Shown piece after piece: positions 18,122 through 26,801 of a DNA stretch of 35,984 nt. How positions within the stretch are numbered: position 1 is the stretch's first letter; each line of letters begins with the position of its first letter. Origin of the DNA: a virus. The stretch covers positions 1 to 35,984 of IMG/VR virus record IMGVR_UViG_3300030012_003327, one strand, 5' to 3'. The notes under the pieces were generated by a model that made no database searches, was not told the origin of the DNA, and saw nothing but the letters and a program-made list of their open reading frames with translations. A program made the translations under genes and the position numbers.

Positions 18122-19549
18122 TTAAGAGTCAAACTTAACGAAGTTGTTAGCAGCTTGTACTACTAAACATCTTTCTGATAAGTAGTGAACTTCCATCTTA
18201 TCATCACCAGTTGTAGATGCTCCACCTACTGAACCAGTAATCCAAGATTTCATTCTTCTATCATCAGCCTCGCTAGCTCTATATCTTACATGCAAGAAAG
18301 GTCTTCTTACATTTTTACCTAATTGTTGGTCATACACTGAAGATGTACCTGCAGGAATCATAAGACCGCTTAATCCACCTACTAAACCTCTTGTAGATTT
18401 ATCGTTAAGATATTTCCAATCAGTTTTGTAGAAGTCATAAGAACCTCTTCTAAATCCGTTAAATCCTAAATTAAGTGCCATGTCTTCGCTGTTTTCAAAT
18501 ACACCGAAAGATAAACCACCTGTAACATTTGGATTTAAACCAGCAAGCATATCATCAAAGTATAGATTAGCATCTCTATTTAAGAATAACATGTTTTCTT
18601 CAATAGCTCCTTGCTTATCTAATTCTTTAAGTAATAAATCGAACTCAGGTAATTGATCAACTGCAGGAGTTGAAGAGTCAAATTGGTTAGAAGCTACAAT
18701 ACCTCTTGATCCAATTGCAGATAAAAGACCTTCAGATCCACCAGGAACACCAGCACTAACGTCTGATGCAGCTTTTTCAGCTTCAACCATTGTCATCTCT
18801 AAATAATCTTCATATCTTACTCTTGTGTCACCCTCAGCTTTTAAATACCATAAGTAACCGCTTTGTCCAGATTCTCCAGAAACTTCTACCCATCCGATCT
18901 GAGCTGTATCAGAACCAGAAATTTCGTAGTGATCTTTAATAATAAGTGGCTTATTAGTAAAAGATTTGAAATTAGGTTCGATAGCGTCAGTCATACTTGC
19001 AGCTCCTTTTCCAAATTCAGAACCGTAAACAAAGAATTTAATTGCTAAATTACCATCTGCTATTCCAGAAAGGTTATCAACATTTGTACCACCGTAAGGC
19101 TTAATTTTTAAAGCTGAAGTTGAAGTTTCAATTCCTTCTGTAACGAAAGCTTTAAATACTACTCCTGATACAACCGCTACTACAGTAGCTCCTTTTCTCA
19201 CAGCGTGAGCTTCAGTTGCACCAGAGTCAATTCCAGTAATTGCTGTAATTGCTCCACTGCTAGTTGCAATAGTACCGTTATACGCTAGGTGTAATCTACC
19301 TTGCTCAGACCAAATAACTTGATCAGAAGCCATAGGCATTTCAGCACCTACCATTCTCAAGAAAGAAGATACAGATCTATTTCCATATCTTTCAACTTCT
19401 TGTGCATATAATTCAGGTAAATACTGTTGTGCCCAGTTTACTCCACCTGAATGAAAGTTTAGGTAGTTAGACGCCAATGTCGCTTTTTGACTGGCTGGAC
19501 TAACTATTCCTGCGACCGCCGGGCCGCTAAATGAAACGTTTGTTGCCAT
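18122..19549 (-). CDS. Major capsid protein
   Basis: 475 aa, beginning MATNVSFSGPAVAGIVSPAS. It follows the scaffold gene by 18 bases and is followed by a strong hairpin, as usual for the most expressed virion gene. The segment WAQQYLPELYAQEVERYGNR, then SVSSFLRMVGAEMP and DQVIWSEQGRLH (about residues 39-89), is of a type I recall from major capsid proteins of marine and Bacteroidota podoviruses; an HK97 fold is expected but cannot be demonstrated by eye. Its codon and base composition is visibly less AT-extreme than that of its neighbours (many GCT, GGT and ACT codons), consistent with high expression. The alternative, a tail protein, is unlikely given portal-scaffold-capsid order. Confidence 0.85.
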   Translation of the reverse strand: MATNVSFSGPAVAGIVSPASQKATLASNYLNFHSGGVNWAQQYLPELYAQEVERYGNRSVSSFLRMVGAEMPMASDQVIWSEQGRLHLAYNGTIATSSGAITAITGIDSGATEAHAVRKGATVVAVVSGVVFKAFVTEGIETSTSALKIKPYGGTNVDNLSGIADGNLAIKFFVYGSEFGKGAASMTDAIEPNFKSFTNKPLIIKDHYEISGSDTAQIGWVEVSGESGQSGYLWYLKAEGDTRVRYEDYLEMTMVEAEKAASDVSAGVPGGSEGLLSAIGSRGIVASNQFDSSTPAVDQLPEFDLLLKELDKQGAIEENMLFLNRDANLYFDDMLAGLNPNVTGGLSFGVFENSEDMALNLGFNGFRRGSYDFYKTDWKYLNDKSTRGLVGGLSGLMIPAGTSSVYDQQLGKNVRRPFLHVRYRASEADDRRMKSWITGSVGGASTTGDDKMEVHYLSERCLVVQAANNFVKFDS

Positions 19550-19567
19550 TTTTTAAAAGTTTAAAGT

Positions 19568-20827
19568 TTAATAATTTTTAAGTTTTAATTTTAATCCCGA
19601 AGAACTATCTCCACTTATAACTCTAGCTTTTATTCCTCCAACTTCAACTTCTGGTTGCCCTGAACGGGGATCCATGTTGATGTTTTTGGCAGACTTAACA
19701 GATTCTTTAATAGCATCTGCTTTACCTTGTTCATAAAAATGTTGAGCTATAGCGTCGGAGTTCATCGCAGTAAATAAAGCTTTATGATAACCAGCGGCGT
19801 CACTCATTGAATTGTTGGCGTCTAAGAACTTCTTAGTAAAATTATTAATGTCGCTTTGATTTTCTTTTACTTCATTTACATTTTTCACATTAAACCTATA
19901 TCTTTTATCGCCGACATTATATTCAAAACCTTTGAACTGATCATTGAAAAAACTATTGGTTTTCGTGTTAAACACATCTCTTTGAGATTTGTTTAATTTT
20001 TCTGCTTCTGCACTTTCTTTATTATATCTATTAAAAAAGTCCATAGCTTTCTGAGCTTCAGGTGTTAACCTTGACCCAGCTTTGATTTCTTTATAATAAT
20101 TAGCTTTTTGAGATTCAAGATGATTTTTTGCTTGCGCAACTTCTTCTTTAAATGCTAATTTTTTTCTTTTTATATCTTTTGCATCATCTGTTTCTTCGTC
20201 ATATGAAAACTTGTCGTCAATTAGAAATGCAATTTCATCAACAGATAAATGTGGTTTTGCCTGAGTATAATACTCATGTAACAAATCCATCTGTTCAAAT
20301 TTTTCGTAGTCTTTATTTAAAGCTACGTAATCTTCAAGAGTACCACCTGTTTCATTCATGAACTGTACTAAGTCCATAATATTTTCAGGATATTCTACTG
20401 TTTCTTGTGTTTCTTCTTCCTGTAGTATTTCTTCTTGTTCCGGTGTGGGGTCGGCAATTTCAGGGCTTCCTGCCACTCCTGCCTCGTTAGGGTTATCTGT
20501 TTCATCGGTTATTTCTTCTATTATTGGTATTTCCTCTTCTTCTTCAGACCGCACATCGCTAGTACTTTCTCCGGAAGGTTCTTCAACTTGTTCTTCGGTG
20601 TTTCCTTCTTGTACTCCTCCGCTAGTTTCGGATTCGTCGCGTACAGGAACCTCATCTGTGCTTTGCTCTTGAACGGCATCTGTTTCTTGTTTAGGTGGTT
20701 TACTTAAATCTACTTTGTACATTTGGGACTCTTCATCAAATCCCGAGTTTTTTTGTACTACCTCTTCTTTTTCTTGTATTGACTTTTCTTCAGTCTCTAC
20801 AACTTTTGCTTTAATTTCTTCAGCCAT
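19568..20827 (-). CDS. Capsid scaffolding protein
   Basis: 419 aa. The first 150 residues are extremely acidic and low in complexity, with Glu/Ser/Thr/Gln runs such as SEEEEEIPIIEEITDETD. The central part is a charged helical region (DAKDIKRKKLAFKEEVAQAK to about residue 300). The protein ends with a short basic tail SSGLKLKLKNY. An acidic helical body with a basic C-terminus, located between portal and major capsid genes, is the classical layout of scaffold proteins, whose basic end binds the capsid subunit. It starts 33 bases after the portal stop. No protease motif is seen in it; whether it is cleaved or released is unknown. Confidence 0.8.
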   Translation of the reverse strand: MAEEIKAKVVETEEKSIQEKEEVVQKNSGFDEESQMYKVDLSKPPKQETDAVQEQSTDEVPVRDESETSGGVQEGNTEEQVEEPSGESTSDVRSEEEEEIPIIEEITDETDNPNEAGVAGSPEIADPTPEQEEILQEEETQETVEYPENIMDLVQFMNETGGTLEDYVALNKDYEKFEQMDLLHEYYTQAKPHLSVDEIAFLIDDKFSYDEETDDAKDIKRKKLAFKEEVAQAKNHLESQKANYYKEIKAGSRLTPEAQKAMDFFNRYNKESAEAEKLNKSQRDVFNTKTNSFFNDQFKGFEYNVGDKRYRFNVKNVNEVKENQSDINNFTKKFLDANNSMSDAAGYHKALFTAMNSDAIAQHFYEQGKADAIKESVKSAKNINMDPRSGQPEVEVGGIKARVISGDSSSGLKLKLKNY

Positions 20828-20860
20828 AATAAAATATTATATGATTATACAATTTATATA

Positions 20861-23284
20861 TTACTTAGGTTCAAACGCACCTAAGCCAAAATTACCGCTC
20901 ATTATATCATTGCCAGCTGATTCAAAGTTTTTTGGCGGTAAATCTTTCTTTCTTTGATCAATCAACTCACTTTGTTGACTGGCTTGTATTTTTGTTCTTT
21001 CGTCTTTACGGTCTTCTTTTTTATTTATTTTTTGTGTTTCACCGTCAGACTTTACTTTTTGCAGTGCCATATTCATTTGAAATTCTAACTGCATTAAGTC
21101 TTTCTTTAAACCAGCTTCTGCTTGTAGCTTTTGCATTTCCATTTCTGACTTAGCTTGCTCTAATTGAATTTTGCTTTGTGTCAATGCTTGCTGTTTTTGT
21201 ACTTCAGCTTGAGCGGCTACTTGCTGAGCTTGTGCATTTGCTTGTGCTTGTGCTTGTATATTTTGTTGAGCTATCTCTTGGTCTTTTTCTTGTTTCTTTC
21301 TTCTTCTTAATTTTAACAATTGATTTGCAAGTTTTACATTTTTAACTTGTCTAACATCAATCGCATCATCAAGATCAATATTATTTTGACCAATAGCAAC
21401 TTGTATATTGTTTTCTAACATTTGCTTTTCTTCTTCATCGGGAGCTAATTCTAAAAATATACCAAAGTCGTGCATATAAAGTTCTGTTAACTCTTCTAGT
21501 GTTCCTACATTATGAGCACCTATACTTTGAATAAAAGCATTTTTTGTTGGTGAAAATTCTAATACATCTGCAATTCTTAGTGAAACTTTTTCTGCAGTTT
21601 CTGCGGTCAAAAATAATCCACTTTGTAATATATGTCTTGTAGCTGTATTACTATTTGCAGCTGCAAGTTTTTGAACACCTACTAAAGCATTTTTATCTGG
21701 TGTGCTACCATCTCTTGCTTCATTTAATCCTGTAGCATCTCTAATCATTTGCATGTAATAATTATAAGTGCTAATCAAAGCAGATAGTTTTCCAGTTCCG
21801 GCATTGTTACTTATTTCTTGTATAGGTACTTTGCCCGGATTCATATCACCTTCAGATGTAAATGATCTACCAATAATCGAACCAGTTTGGAAAAACATAT
21901 TAAGCGCTTCCTGCGGATTATAATTTGTTCCATTACCTAAATCAACTTCAGCTAATCCATCAGCATCAAGGTAAACACCGTCTGGTACCATTCTTGATAA
22001 TACTTGTTGTATTTTTAAATGAGTCAATTGAATCATATCTGCAAAACCTGTAATCCTACTAACTAATGACTCAATTCTTCCTTGATACATTCTAGGTGCA
22101 ACAAGAGAATAATTCATTTTAACTTTATTTATATCAGCTTTTTCTCTCAACATGTTATCACAAAGTTTCCATTCTAACAACATCTTAGTTCCTGGAATAT
22201 ATACTCCTTGATAAAGTACTTCTATATTTTTTGCTATACGCTCGAACCTCAACCCCTCTGTTGTAGGTGGATTAAAAGCATCTGATTTTTTAATAATTTT
22301 TTCCGCACCTGTTGCTGTTTCTTTTACTTTATATACTTCATTCATATAAGTTTTATAATTAAAGTACATAACTTGAACAGTATTGTTATCTTTATTATCT
22401 ATTTGTGCATTAAATTTATTATATACATTATAATCCTGAGCACCTTGTTGGCTAATATTTGCTAAATCCTCATCAGTTAAATCAGGAAATTGCATTTTCA
22501 ATTCATTTATAGGTATATTTTTTATTTCACCTATATAATATATATCATCAAAATAAGGTGAATCTGTATATGAATATACAATATTTGCTGGATCAACATA
22601 ATCAATTTTTATACCTTCTGATTGTGTAAATGTATTTTTAACACATCCAATACCTAAAACAGTTAAATCATAAAATAATCTCTTCTTTATATTTTCATAA
22701 TTATTTTGATTTAATATTGTTTGTATTGCCTGTTCTTCTGCTATTTCAATAGATTGCTTATAACTAAGCTGCATGTGTAATTGTAATTCTTCTTCGTTTT
22801 CAGGTAATTCATCAGCAGGAGAATTATATATATTTATACCAAATTGTTCATCTGCAAAATCTGATATTTCTCTTGTCATCATATCAGACAAAATCGCATC
22901 CATATACTGAGTTCTTTTTTCAACACCATAAGGATCTTGCGAATATGCTTTTATATCATAAGTTCTTTCTGCAATACCATTTACAACTATGTCTACGAAC
23001 TTAGGTATGATAGGCACTGGCTTCCAGTCTAAATTAAGATAAGATAAATCACCATTGATAGATAATTCATCTTTATATTTTTGTATACTTTGTTCTCCTC
23101 TAGCGTATAATTTTAATTTATGATAATTATTTTGATTTACAAAAAATCTGTTTTGGCCACGATCTTTTTTAAACCATTCGTTCTCAATAGATCTTGCTAC
23201 CTGCAGGCCATATTCCTGAGATAGTTTTTCATCATCGCTAACCGTTTGGCTTGGGAAATAACTTTTAATAACTGATTCAGCCAT
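20861..23284 (-). CDS. Portal protein
   Basis: 807 aa, the usual length for crAss-like and related podoviral portals. The N-terminal part has the helix and strand pattern YLNLDWKPVPIIPKFVDIVV (about residues 80-99), a motif I recognise from this portal group. Central helices follow, with AANSNTATRHILQSG near 550. The C-terminus (about 665-780) is a long Gln/Ala- and Lys/Glu-rich coiled coil (QAQAQANAQAQQVAAQAEVQ), corresponding to the barrel or crown region in portals. It overlaps the large terminase by eight bases and is followed by the scaffold. It would form the dodecameric DNA gate of the capsid and bind the terminase and adaptor ring. Orthology is inferred from order, length and motifs. 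Confidence 0.85.
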   Translation of the reverse strand: MAESVIKSYFPSQTVSDDEKLSQEYGLQVARSIENEWFKKDRGQNRFFVNQNNYHKLKLYARGEQSIQKYKDELSINGDLSYLNLDWKPVPIIPKFVDIVVNGIAERTYDIKAYSQDPYGVEKRTQYMDAILSDMMTREISDFADEQFGINIYNSPADELPENEEELQLHMQLSYKQSIEIAEEQAIQTILNQNNYENIKKRLFYDLTVLGIGCVKNTFTQSEGIKIDYVDPANIVYSYTDSPYFDDIYYIGEIKNIPINELKMQFPDLTDEDLANISQQGAQDYNVYNKFNAQIDNKDNNTVQVMYFNYKTYMNEVYKVKETATGAEKIIKKSDAFNPPTTEGLRFERIAKNIEVLYQGVYIPGTKMLLEWKLCDNMLREKADINKVKMNYSLVAPRMYQGRIESLVSRITGFADMIQLTHLKIQQVLSRMVPDGVYLDADGLAEVDLGNGTNYNPQEALNMFFQTGSIIGRSFTSEGDMNPGKVPIQEISNNAGTGKLSALISTYNYYMQMIRDATGLNEARDGSTPDKNALVGVQKLAAANSNTATRHILQSGLFLTAETAEKVSLRIADVLEFSPTKNAFIQSIGAHNVGTLEELTELYMHDFGIFLELAPDEEEKQMLENNIQVAIGQNNIDLDDAIDVRQVKNVKLANQLLKLRRRKKQEKDQEIAQQNIQAQAQANAQAQQVAAQAEVQKQQALTQSKIQLEQAKSEMEMQKLQAEAGLKKDLMQLEFQMNMALQKVKSDGETQKINKKEDRKDERTKIQASQQSELIDQRKKDLPPKNFESAGNDIMSGNFGLGAFEPK

Positions 23285-25493
23285 AATTTTTTATTATTTT
23301 TGATATAGTTCCTTTGTTTTCGTATCTTGAAAAGCTTATATTAACTTTTGATTTTTCTCTTATAGCATGAGGCCTATATTTATTTTTATTACACGCCATA
23401 ATTGCTAAACCTGAACTGATAGCTGCATCAAATCTAGTTCTTCTATTTATATCGAACTTAGCCCAATCATTTAATGTTGTATTAAAATACACATTACCAA
23501 AATCGCCATCAGGTTTTATACCTACATATTCGTTAATATAAGTTTCAATAGCAGCAGCGTGTGCTTGTCTTATATCTTCGCTGGAGTTAGGTATTCCTCC
23601 AATTTCTTTTTCTGCAACAGAAAGTTTTTTCCAAGCTTTATCAGGTCTATTCATTGAGTAACCTCTATAGCCTCTTCTTTTTAAATAATATAGTAATCTT
23701 GGTTTATTATTTTCTGCAAGTATTGGCATACCGTAAAATACTAATGCCATTAATACATCTTCAAAAAACATTTCTGCTGTTTGTGGCCTAGCTATATATT
23801 CAAGAAAGAACATATTTGCAGGCGCATTTTCCATACTAAATTTTGTAAGACCGTGTAAAGCTCCTTTAGATCCTTTACCGTCGGTAGTTCCTGATATATC
23901 ATAGCTATCACAGCCAAAGGCTCCCATATGTTCATTACCAGGATATTTAATTCCATTTTTAGTTATAACATTATTTTGTTGATTTACATCCGGAACCCAG
24001 CTGATTTTAAATCTTCCGTTAGGGTTTGGCGTAAACTGCACTTTCGTGTCTTTAATACCGTTTTGCCAAGAAAACGATCCAGTTGTAACTGTAGCTTCTC
24101 CAAGCACATCATCATTGTAATCAATTTGTTCGTAAATTTTAGCTAAGTTAAATATACTATTTTTTGTTTCATCTCTAAAAGCATGCTCTTCAGTTCTTGG
24201 AAATTGCCTATAAAATTCATTTAAGCCGTCTCCATCGCCCTTTAAGCCTTCAACTTCATTTTCCCAGTGTGCGATAACTCCAACATCAATAACTGATCCA
24301 TAGTTATCTTCAACTGGTTTTTCTGGTGTATCGAATACAGGTAATCCATAAGAATCAATGAATCCTTCGAAATTCCATTCCATAGGAATGAACAAACTAT
24401 AGAGTCCCGAACGAGTCTGCCCGTTGCGGTTTCTTTTTGTAACGTCGGAATCATTGTATAATTTTTTAAAGTTTTCACCACCTTTATCTAAAGCATTAGA
24501 TGTTGAACCCATCATACATTTACCTATTACTCTACTACCTAATCTTAACGTGGTTTTCGTAACCCTCCAGTTGTTGAGGATGTTTTCTGGTCGTTCCCAT
24601 TTACCTGCTTCATCGTGGACAAGTAACGCAAGTTTTTCCCCGTCATAAGAGTTGTCCCCTGTGTTTTTCCAGTCAATTGTTGTATCGAGTCCCGCGAGCT
24701 CCTCGGTCCTTTGGTTCGCGAGTAACTTTTTTCTAGTAAACTTTGCGGCCGGTACACGATATGCCAATTCGGTTTTGGGCCTATCCATTCCATCCTGTAT
24801 CGGTTTAAAAAAGAAAGGATAGTTGATTGATATTGGTACCACTTTATCTGTGAACATTTTTTTTGCATCTGCACCAGATTTGGACAATATTCCGTATCGT
24901 GAGTCTGAACTAATCGTAGCGAGATTAACTGTCTCTGATGAGGCCATAAAGCTAAATCCTGATCTACGATTTTTAAGATAGCACATTCCATAACATCTGT
25001 TGTCTGCTTTACAGGCTTCCCAGAAAATGAAGAATAATCTATTTGCTTCCCTAAATTCTGGCCTGCCAACATCAATCTTGGTCCACTGCAAGTACATGTA
25101 ATGAGCCCCAGTAATATAAGTGTCAACACCTTTGTTACGGAACCAATGCCCTTGTTCTCTTTTAGTAAACTCTTCATCTATATAGTTATGCCACTTGTTT
25201 TGAATATTAACTGGTAAATCTTTCCAGTCAAATATAGTTTTTATTTTTTGAAGTTCTTTTGGATAATCTTCTGCAATCCACTTATTATGCTTTTTACAAA
25301 CGCTTTGGGGTTTAGGTAAAGCAATACGTAAATTTTGGATTTCATATATTTCACCAATTTCACCAGTTTTTGATATAACAATAATATCTTGTTCTTTATT
25401 ATATCCATATTTCCACTTTTTAGATTTATTTAATCTTTTTATTGTGTTTATTCTAACAGGTTCTATTACCTTATATAAACTTTGCTTATACAT
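23277..25493 (-). CDS. terL: Terminase large subunit (DNA-packaging ATPase and nuclease)
   Basis: 738 aa. The ATPase part shows a deviant Walker A (LKNRRSGFS, about residues 173-181; R-R-S-G-F-S where G-K-S/T is usual), Walker B ALLVHDEAG (289-297, D294 and E295) and a motif III-like MMGSTSN (327-333). The nuclease part shows GCDSYD (527-532) as first acidic site, ILAENN (591-596) as second and RRTRFDAAISSGLAIMA (684-700, D689) as third, in the order of RNase H-fold terminases. It cuts concatemeric DNA and pumps it through the portal. The start overlaps the stop of the preceding small gene (TAATG), and the 3' end overlaps the portal. Length and motifs resemble the crAss-like and marine podovirus type. 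Confidence 0.92.
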   Translation of the reverse strand: MYKQSLYKVIEPVRINTIKRLNKSKKWKYGYNKEQDIIVISKTGEIGEIYEIQNLRIALPKPQSVCKKHNKWIAEDYPKELQKIKTIFDWKDLPVNIQNKWHNYIDEEFTKREQGHWFRNKGVDTYITGAHYMYLQWTKIDVGRPEFREANRLFFIFWEACKADNRCYGMCYLKNRRSGFSFMASSETVNLATISSDSRYGILSKSGADAKKMFTDKVVPISINYPFFFKPIQDGMDRPKTELAYRVPAAKFTRKKLLANQRTEELAGLDTTIDWKNTGDNSYDGEKLALLVHDEAGKWERPENILNNWRVTKTTLRLGSRVIGKCMMGSTSNALDKGGENFKKLYNDSDVTKRNRNGQTRSGLYSLFIPMEWNFEGFIDSYGLPVFDTPEKPVEDNYGSVIDVGVIAHWENEVEGLKGDGDGLNEFYRQFPRTEEHAFRDETKNSIFNLAKIYEQIDYNDDVLGEATVTTGSFSWQNGIKDTKVQFTPNPNGRFKISWVPDVNQQNNVITKNGIKYPGNEHMGAFGCDSYDISGTTDGKGSKGALHGLTKFSMENAPANMFFLEYIARPQTAEMFFEDVLMALVFYGMPILAENNKPRLLYYLKRRGYRGYSMNRPDKAWKKLSVAEKEIGGIPNSSEDIRQAHAAAIETYINEYVGIKPDGDFGNVYFNTTLNDWAKFDINRRTRFDAAISSGLAIMACNKNKYRPHAIREKSKVNISFSRYENKGTISKIIKNYG

Positions 25494-25765
25494 TATTTAG
25501 ATCTTTTTTCTGCAAAACCTTTAAATGTATCTTGCTTTTGTTCAATAGTTTTACCTTCTAATAATGCTTTCTCTTCTTCTATACGATGTAGTATCTCAAA
25601 AGCATCGAATATAGCTAGCTTTTTTGTTGCGGCTGCGTTTTTTAATCTGTCAGCTGAAACATCATCTTCAGTTTCAACTATAGGTTCTTTTGCAACTTTT
25701 ATAAGTTCTTTAACAGCTCTATGTCCAGCTTGGATTATATTCTTCTTCGTTTCCTCTACGTTCAT
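25493..25765 (-). CDS. Small helical protein, candidate terminase small subunit
   Basis: 90 aa from the ATG at 25765. A longer in-frame start at 25852 would lie deeper inside the upstream gene and adds unlikely residues, so the later one is chosen. The product is all-helical in appearance: MNVEETKKNIIQAGHRAVKE, then SADRLKNAAATKKLAIFDAF, EILHRIEEEKALLEGK. It ends with its stop overlapping the terL start by one base. Small terminase subunits are short helical DNA-binding proteins typically encoded directly before terL, which is the main argument. The AATKKLAIFDAFEIL helix could pack as an oligomeric ring. No helix-turn-helix could be identified with confidence. It overlaps the GroES-like gene by 47 bases. 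Confidence 0.6.
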   Translation of the reverse strand: MNVEETKKNIIQAGHRAVKELIKVAKEPIVETEDDVSADRLKNAAATKKLAIFDAFEILHRIEEEKALLEGKTIEQKQDTFKGFAEKRSK

Positions 25766-26303
25766 ACTTAATAGATATTGAATTAGTAGGCACTCTATAT
25801 AATCTTTCACCGTCAATAATGAATTCATACTCACTACCCGGTGTAAATCCAACTAAATCTTCTTTATTAATATCTTTAAGTTCTTTATCAACATATTTTA
25901 TAATACCTTTAAAAGGAACTTCTTTTTCAATTATATTATTAGATTTAATTGGTTTAACAAAACAATATCCTTTTGGGGCGTGCCATTTATTATTTCGTTT
26001 ATATAAAAATATTTGATCTAATTTTACAAAATATTTATCTTCTTTCCAATAGCTTCTGCTATTTCTTTCTACACCTCTAACGTCATACCATCTTCTAAAA
26101 ACATTGTGATGCAATATAACTTCATCACCTTTTTTTATTTCTGTATTTTCTTTTTTAGGTATACTAATAACTATTCCGTTACGACTAACATATCGATGAT
26201 CAGAGATTTCTGAATTTAATAGTAACTCTGAATCACCGATTTGTTTAGTATTATTATATCTTTTATTTTTAGGTTTGATTATAAAATCAAATACACTTTG
26301 CAT
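25719..26303 (-). CDS. Double GroES-like co-chaperonin-type protein
   Basis: 194 aa. Residues about 25-76 read like a GroES beta-barrel strand series: YVSRNGIVISIPKKENTEIK then KGDEVILHHNVF, matching the GroES pattern G.V..V......VK.GD.V......  Residues about 107-180 repeat it: GYCFVKPIKSN, PFKGIIKYVDKELK, then GERLYRVPTNSISIKYE, the last resembling the GroES end where a conserved aromatic-x-V precedes N-D-I. So the protein seems to be two fused GroES-like barrels. Phage co-chaperonins (T4 gp31, RB49 CocO) help host GroEL fold capsid protein, and a place before the packaging and capsid genes fits. The GroEL-binding mobile loop is not obvious, so this may instead be a barrel with another role. 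Confidence 0.6.
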   Translation of the reverse strand: MQSVFDFIIKPKNKRYNNTKQIGDSELLLNSEISDHRYVSRNGIVISIPKKENTEIKKGDEVILHHNVFRRWYDVRGVERNSRSYWKEDKYFVKLDQIFLYKRNNKWHAPKGYCFVKPIKSNNIIEKEVPFKGIIKYVDKELKDINKEDLVGFTPGSEYEFIIDGERLYRVPTNSISIKYERRGNEEEYNPSWT

Positions 26304-26521
26304 TAGTATTCTAAATTATATTCTACTGCAATAGCCATGTTTTTATTAAAATCTTTCCAAGGTAAAACTTCTTTACCTTTTTTTATAAAGATAGAAAACT
26401 TGTCTTCTTGTTCTATTATATCACATATAGTGTGACCGCCATATACTTCTTGGCCAACAGAATAATGCATTGCATCATTTTTATAATCTCTTCCTACACT
26501 TATTTTTCTTACGAGAGACAT
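26303..26521 (-). CDS. Small conserved protein of unknown function
   Basis: 72 aa: MSLVRKISVGRDYKNDAMHY, followed by SVGQEVYGGHTICDIIEQED, KFSIFIKKGKEVLPWKDFN and MAIAVEYNLEY. It alternates strand-like and loop segments and suggests a small beta protein. I recall the 'GRDYKNDAMHY..GQ' pattern from marine phage genomes upstream of packaging genes, but no function is known. The stop shares one base with the start of the GroES-like gene, and it begins two bases after the 87-aa gene, so the three are co-translated. Confidence 0.7.
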   Translation of the reverse strand: MSLVRKISVGRDYKNDAMHYSVGQEVYGGHTICDIIEQEDKFSIFIKKGKEVLPWKDFNKNMAIAVEYNLEY

Positions 26522-26523
26522 GT

Positions 26524-26787
26524 TTATTCAATTATATTTACATTTATTTTACCAGTTTCAATGTCAACTTTAACATCACCGTATTTTTCTTTTAAACCAA
26601 TTTGAAATTGCGTAAGATCACCTCTCACTAAATCAATTGATTTTAATATAGAATCTTTTTGTAATTCTAAATTACCAACTTGCATTGCTCCATTATTTAA
26701 TTTTGCAACAAATTCTTGTAATTGTTTTAATTCTTCTTTAGTTACTTTTTTAGCAACTGGTGCTTTCTTTTTATAAGTAGTGCTCAT
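26524..26787 (-). CDS. Small helical (coiled-coil) protein of unknown function
   Basis: 87 aa. A basic N-terminus (MSTTYKKKAPVAKKVTKEEL) leads into a long helix with regular hydrophobic spacing (LKQLQEFVAKLNNGAMQVGN, LELQKDSILKSIDLV, LTQFQIGLKEKYG). A final strand-like tail, VKVDIETGKINVNIIE, follows. The shape is similar to prefoldin-like or small structural coiled coils of phages. The family is unknown. It lies between the glycosyltransferase-like gene and the 72-aa gene, within one operon. Confidence 0.7.
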   Translation of the reverse strand: MSTTYKKKAPVAKKVTKEELKQLQEFVAKLNNGAMQVGNLELQKDSILKSIDLVRGDLTQFQIGLKEKYGDVKVDIETGKINVNIIE

Positions 26788-26801
26788 ATTATTTAATTTA
26801 A

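Noticed and set aside
24545-25177. 210-aa minus-strand frame inside the large terminase region
   Set aside because: It overlaps terL completely in another frame, and terL has intact ATPase and nuclease motifs across it. Its composition is incoherent.
25766-25852. Longer start for the candidate small terminase
   Set aside because: It would add 29 residues encoded fully inside the GroES-like gene. The ATG at 25765 gives a compact helical product.
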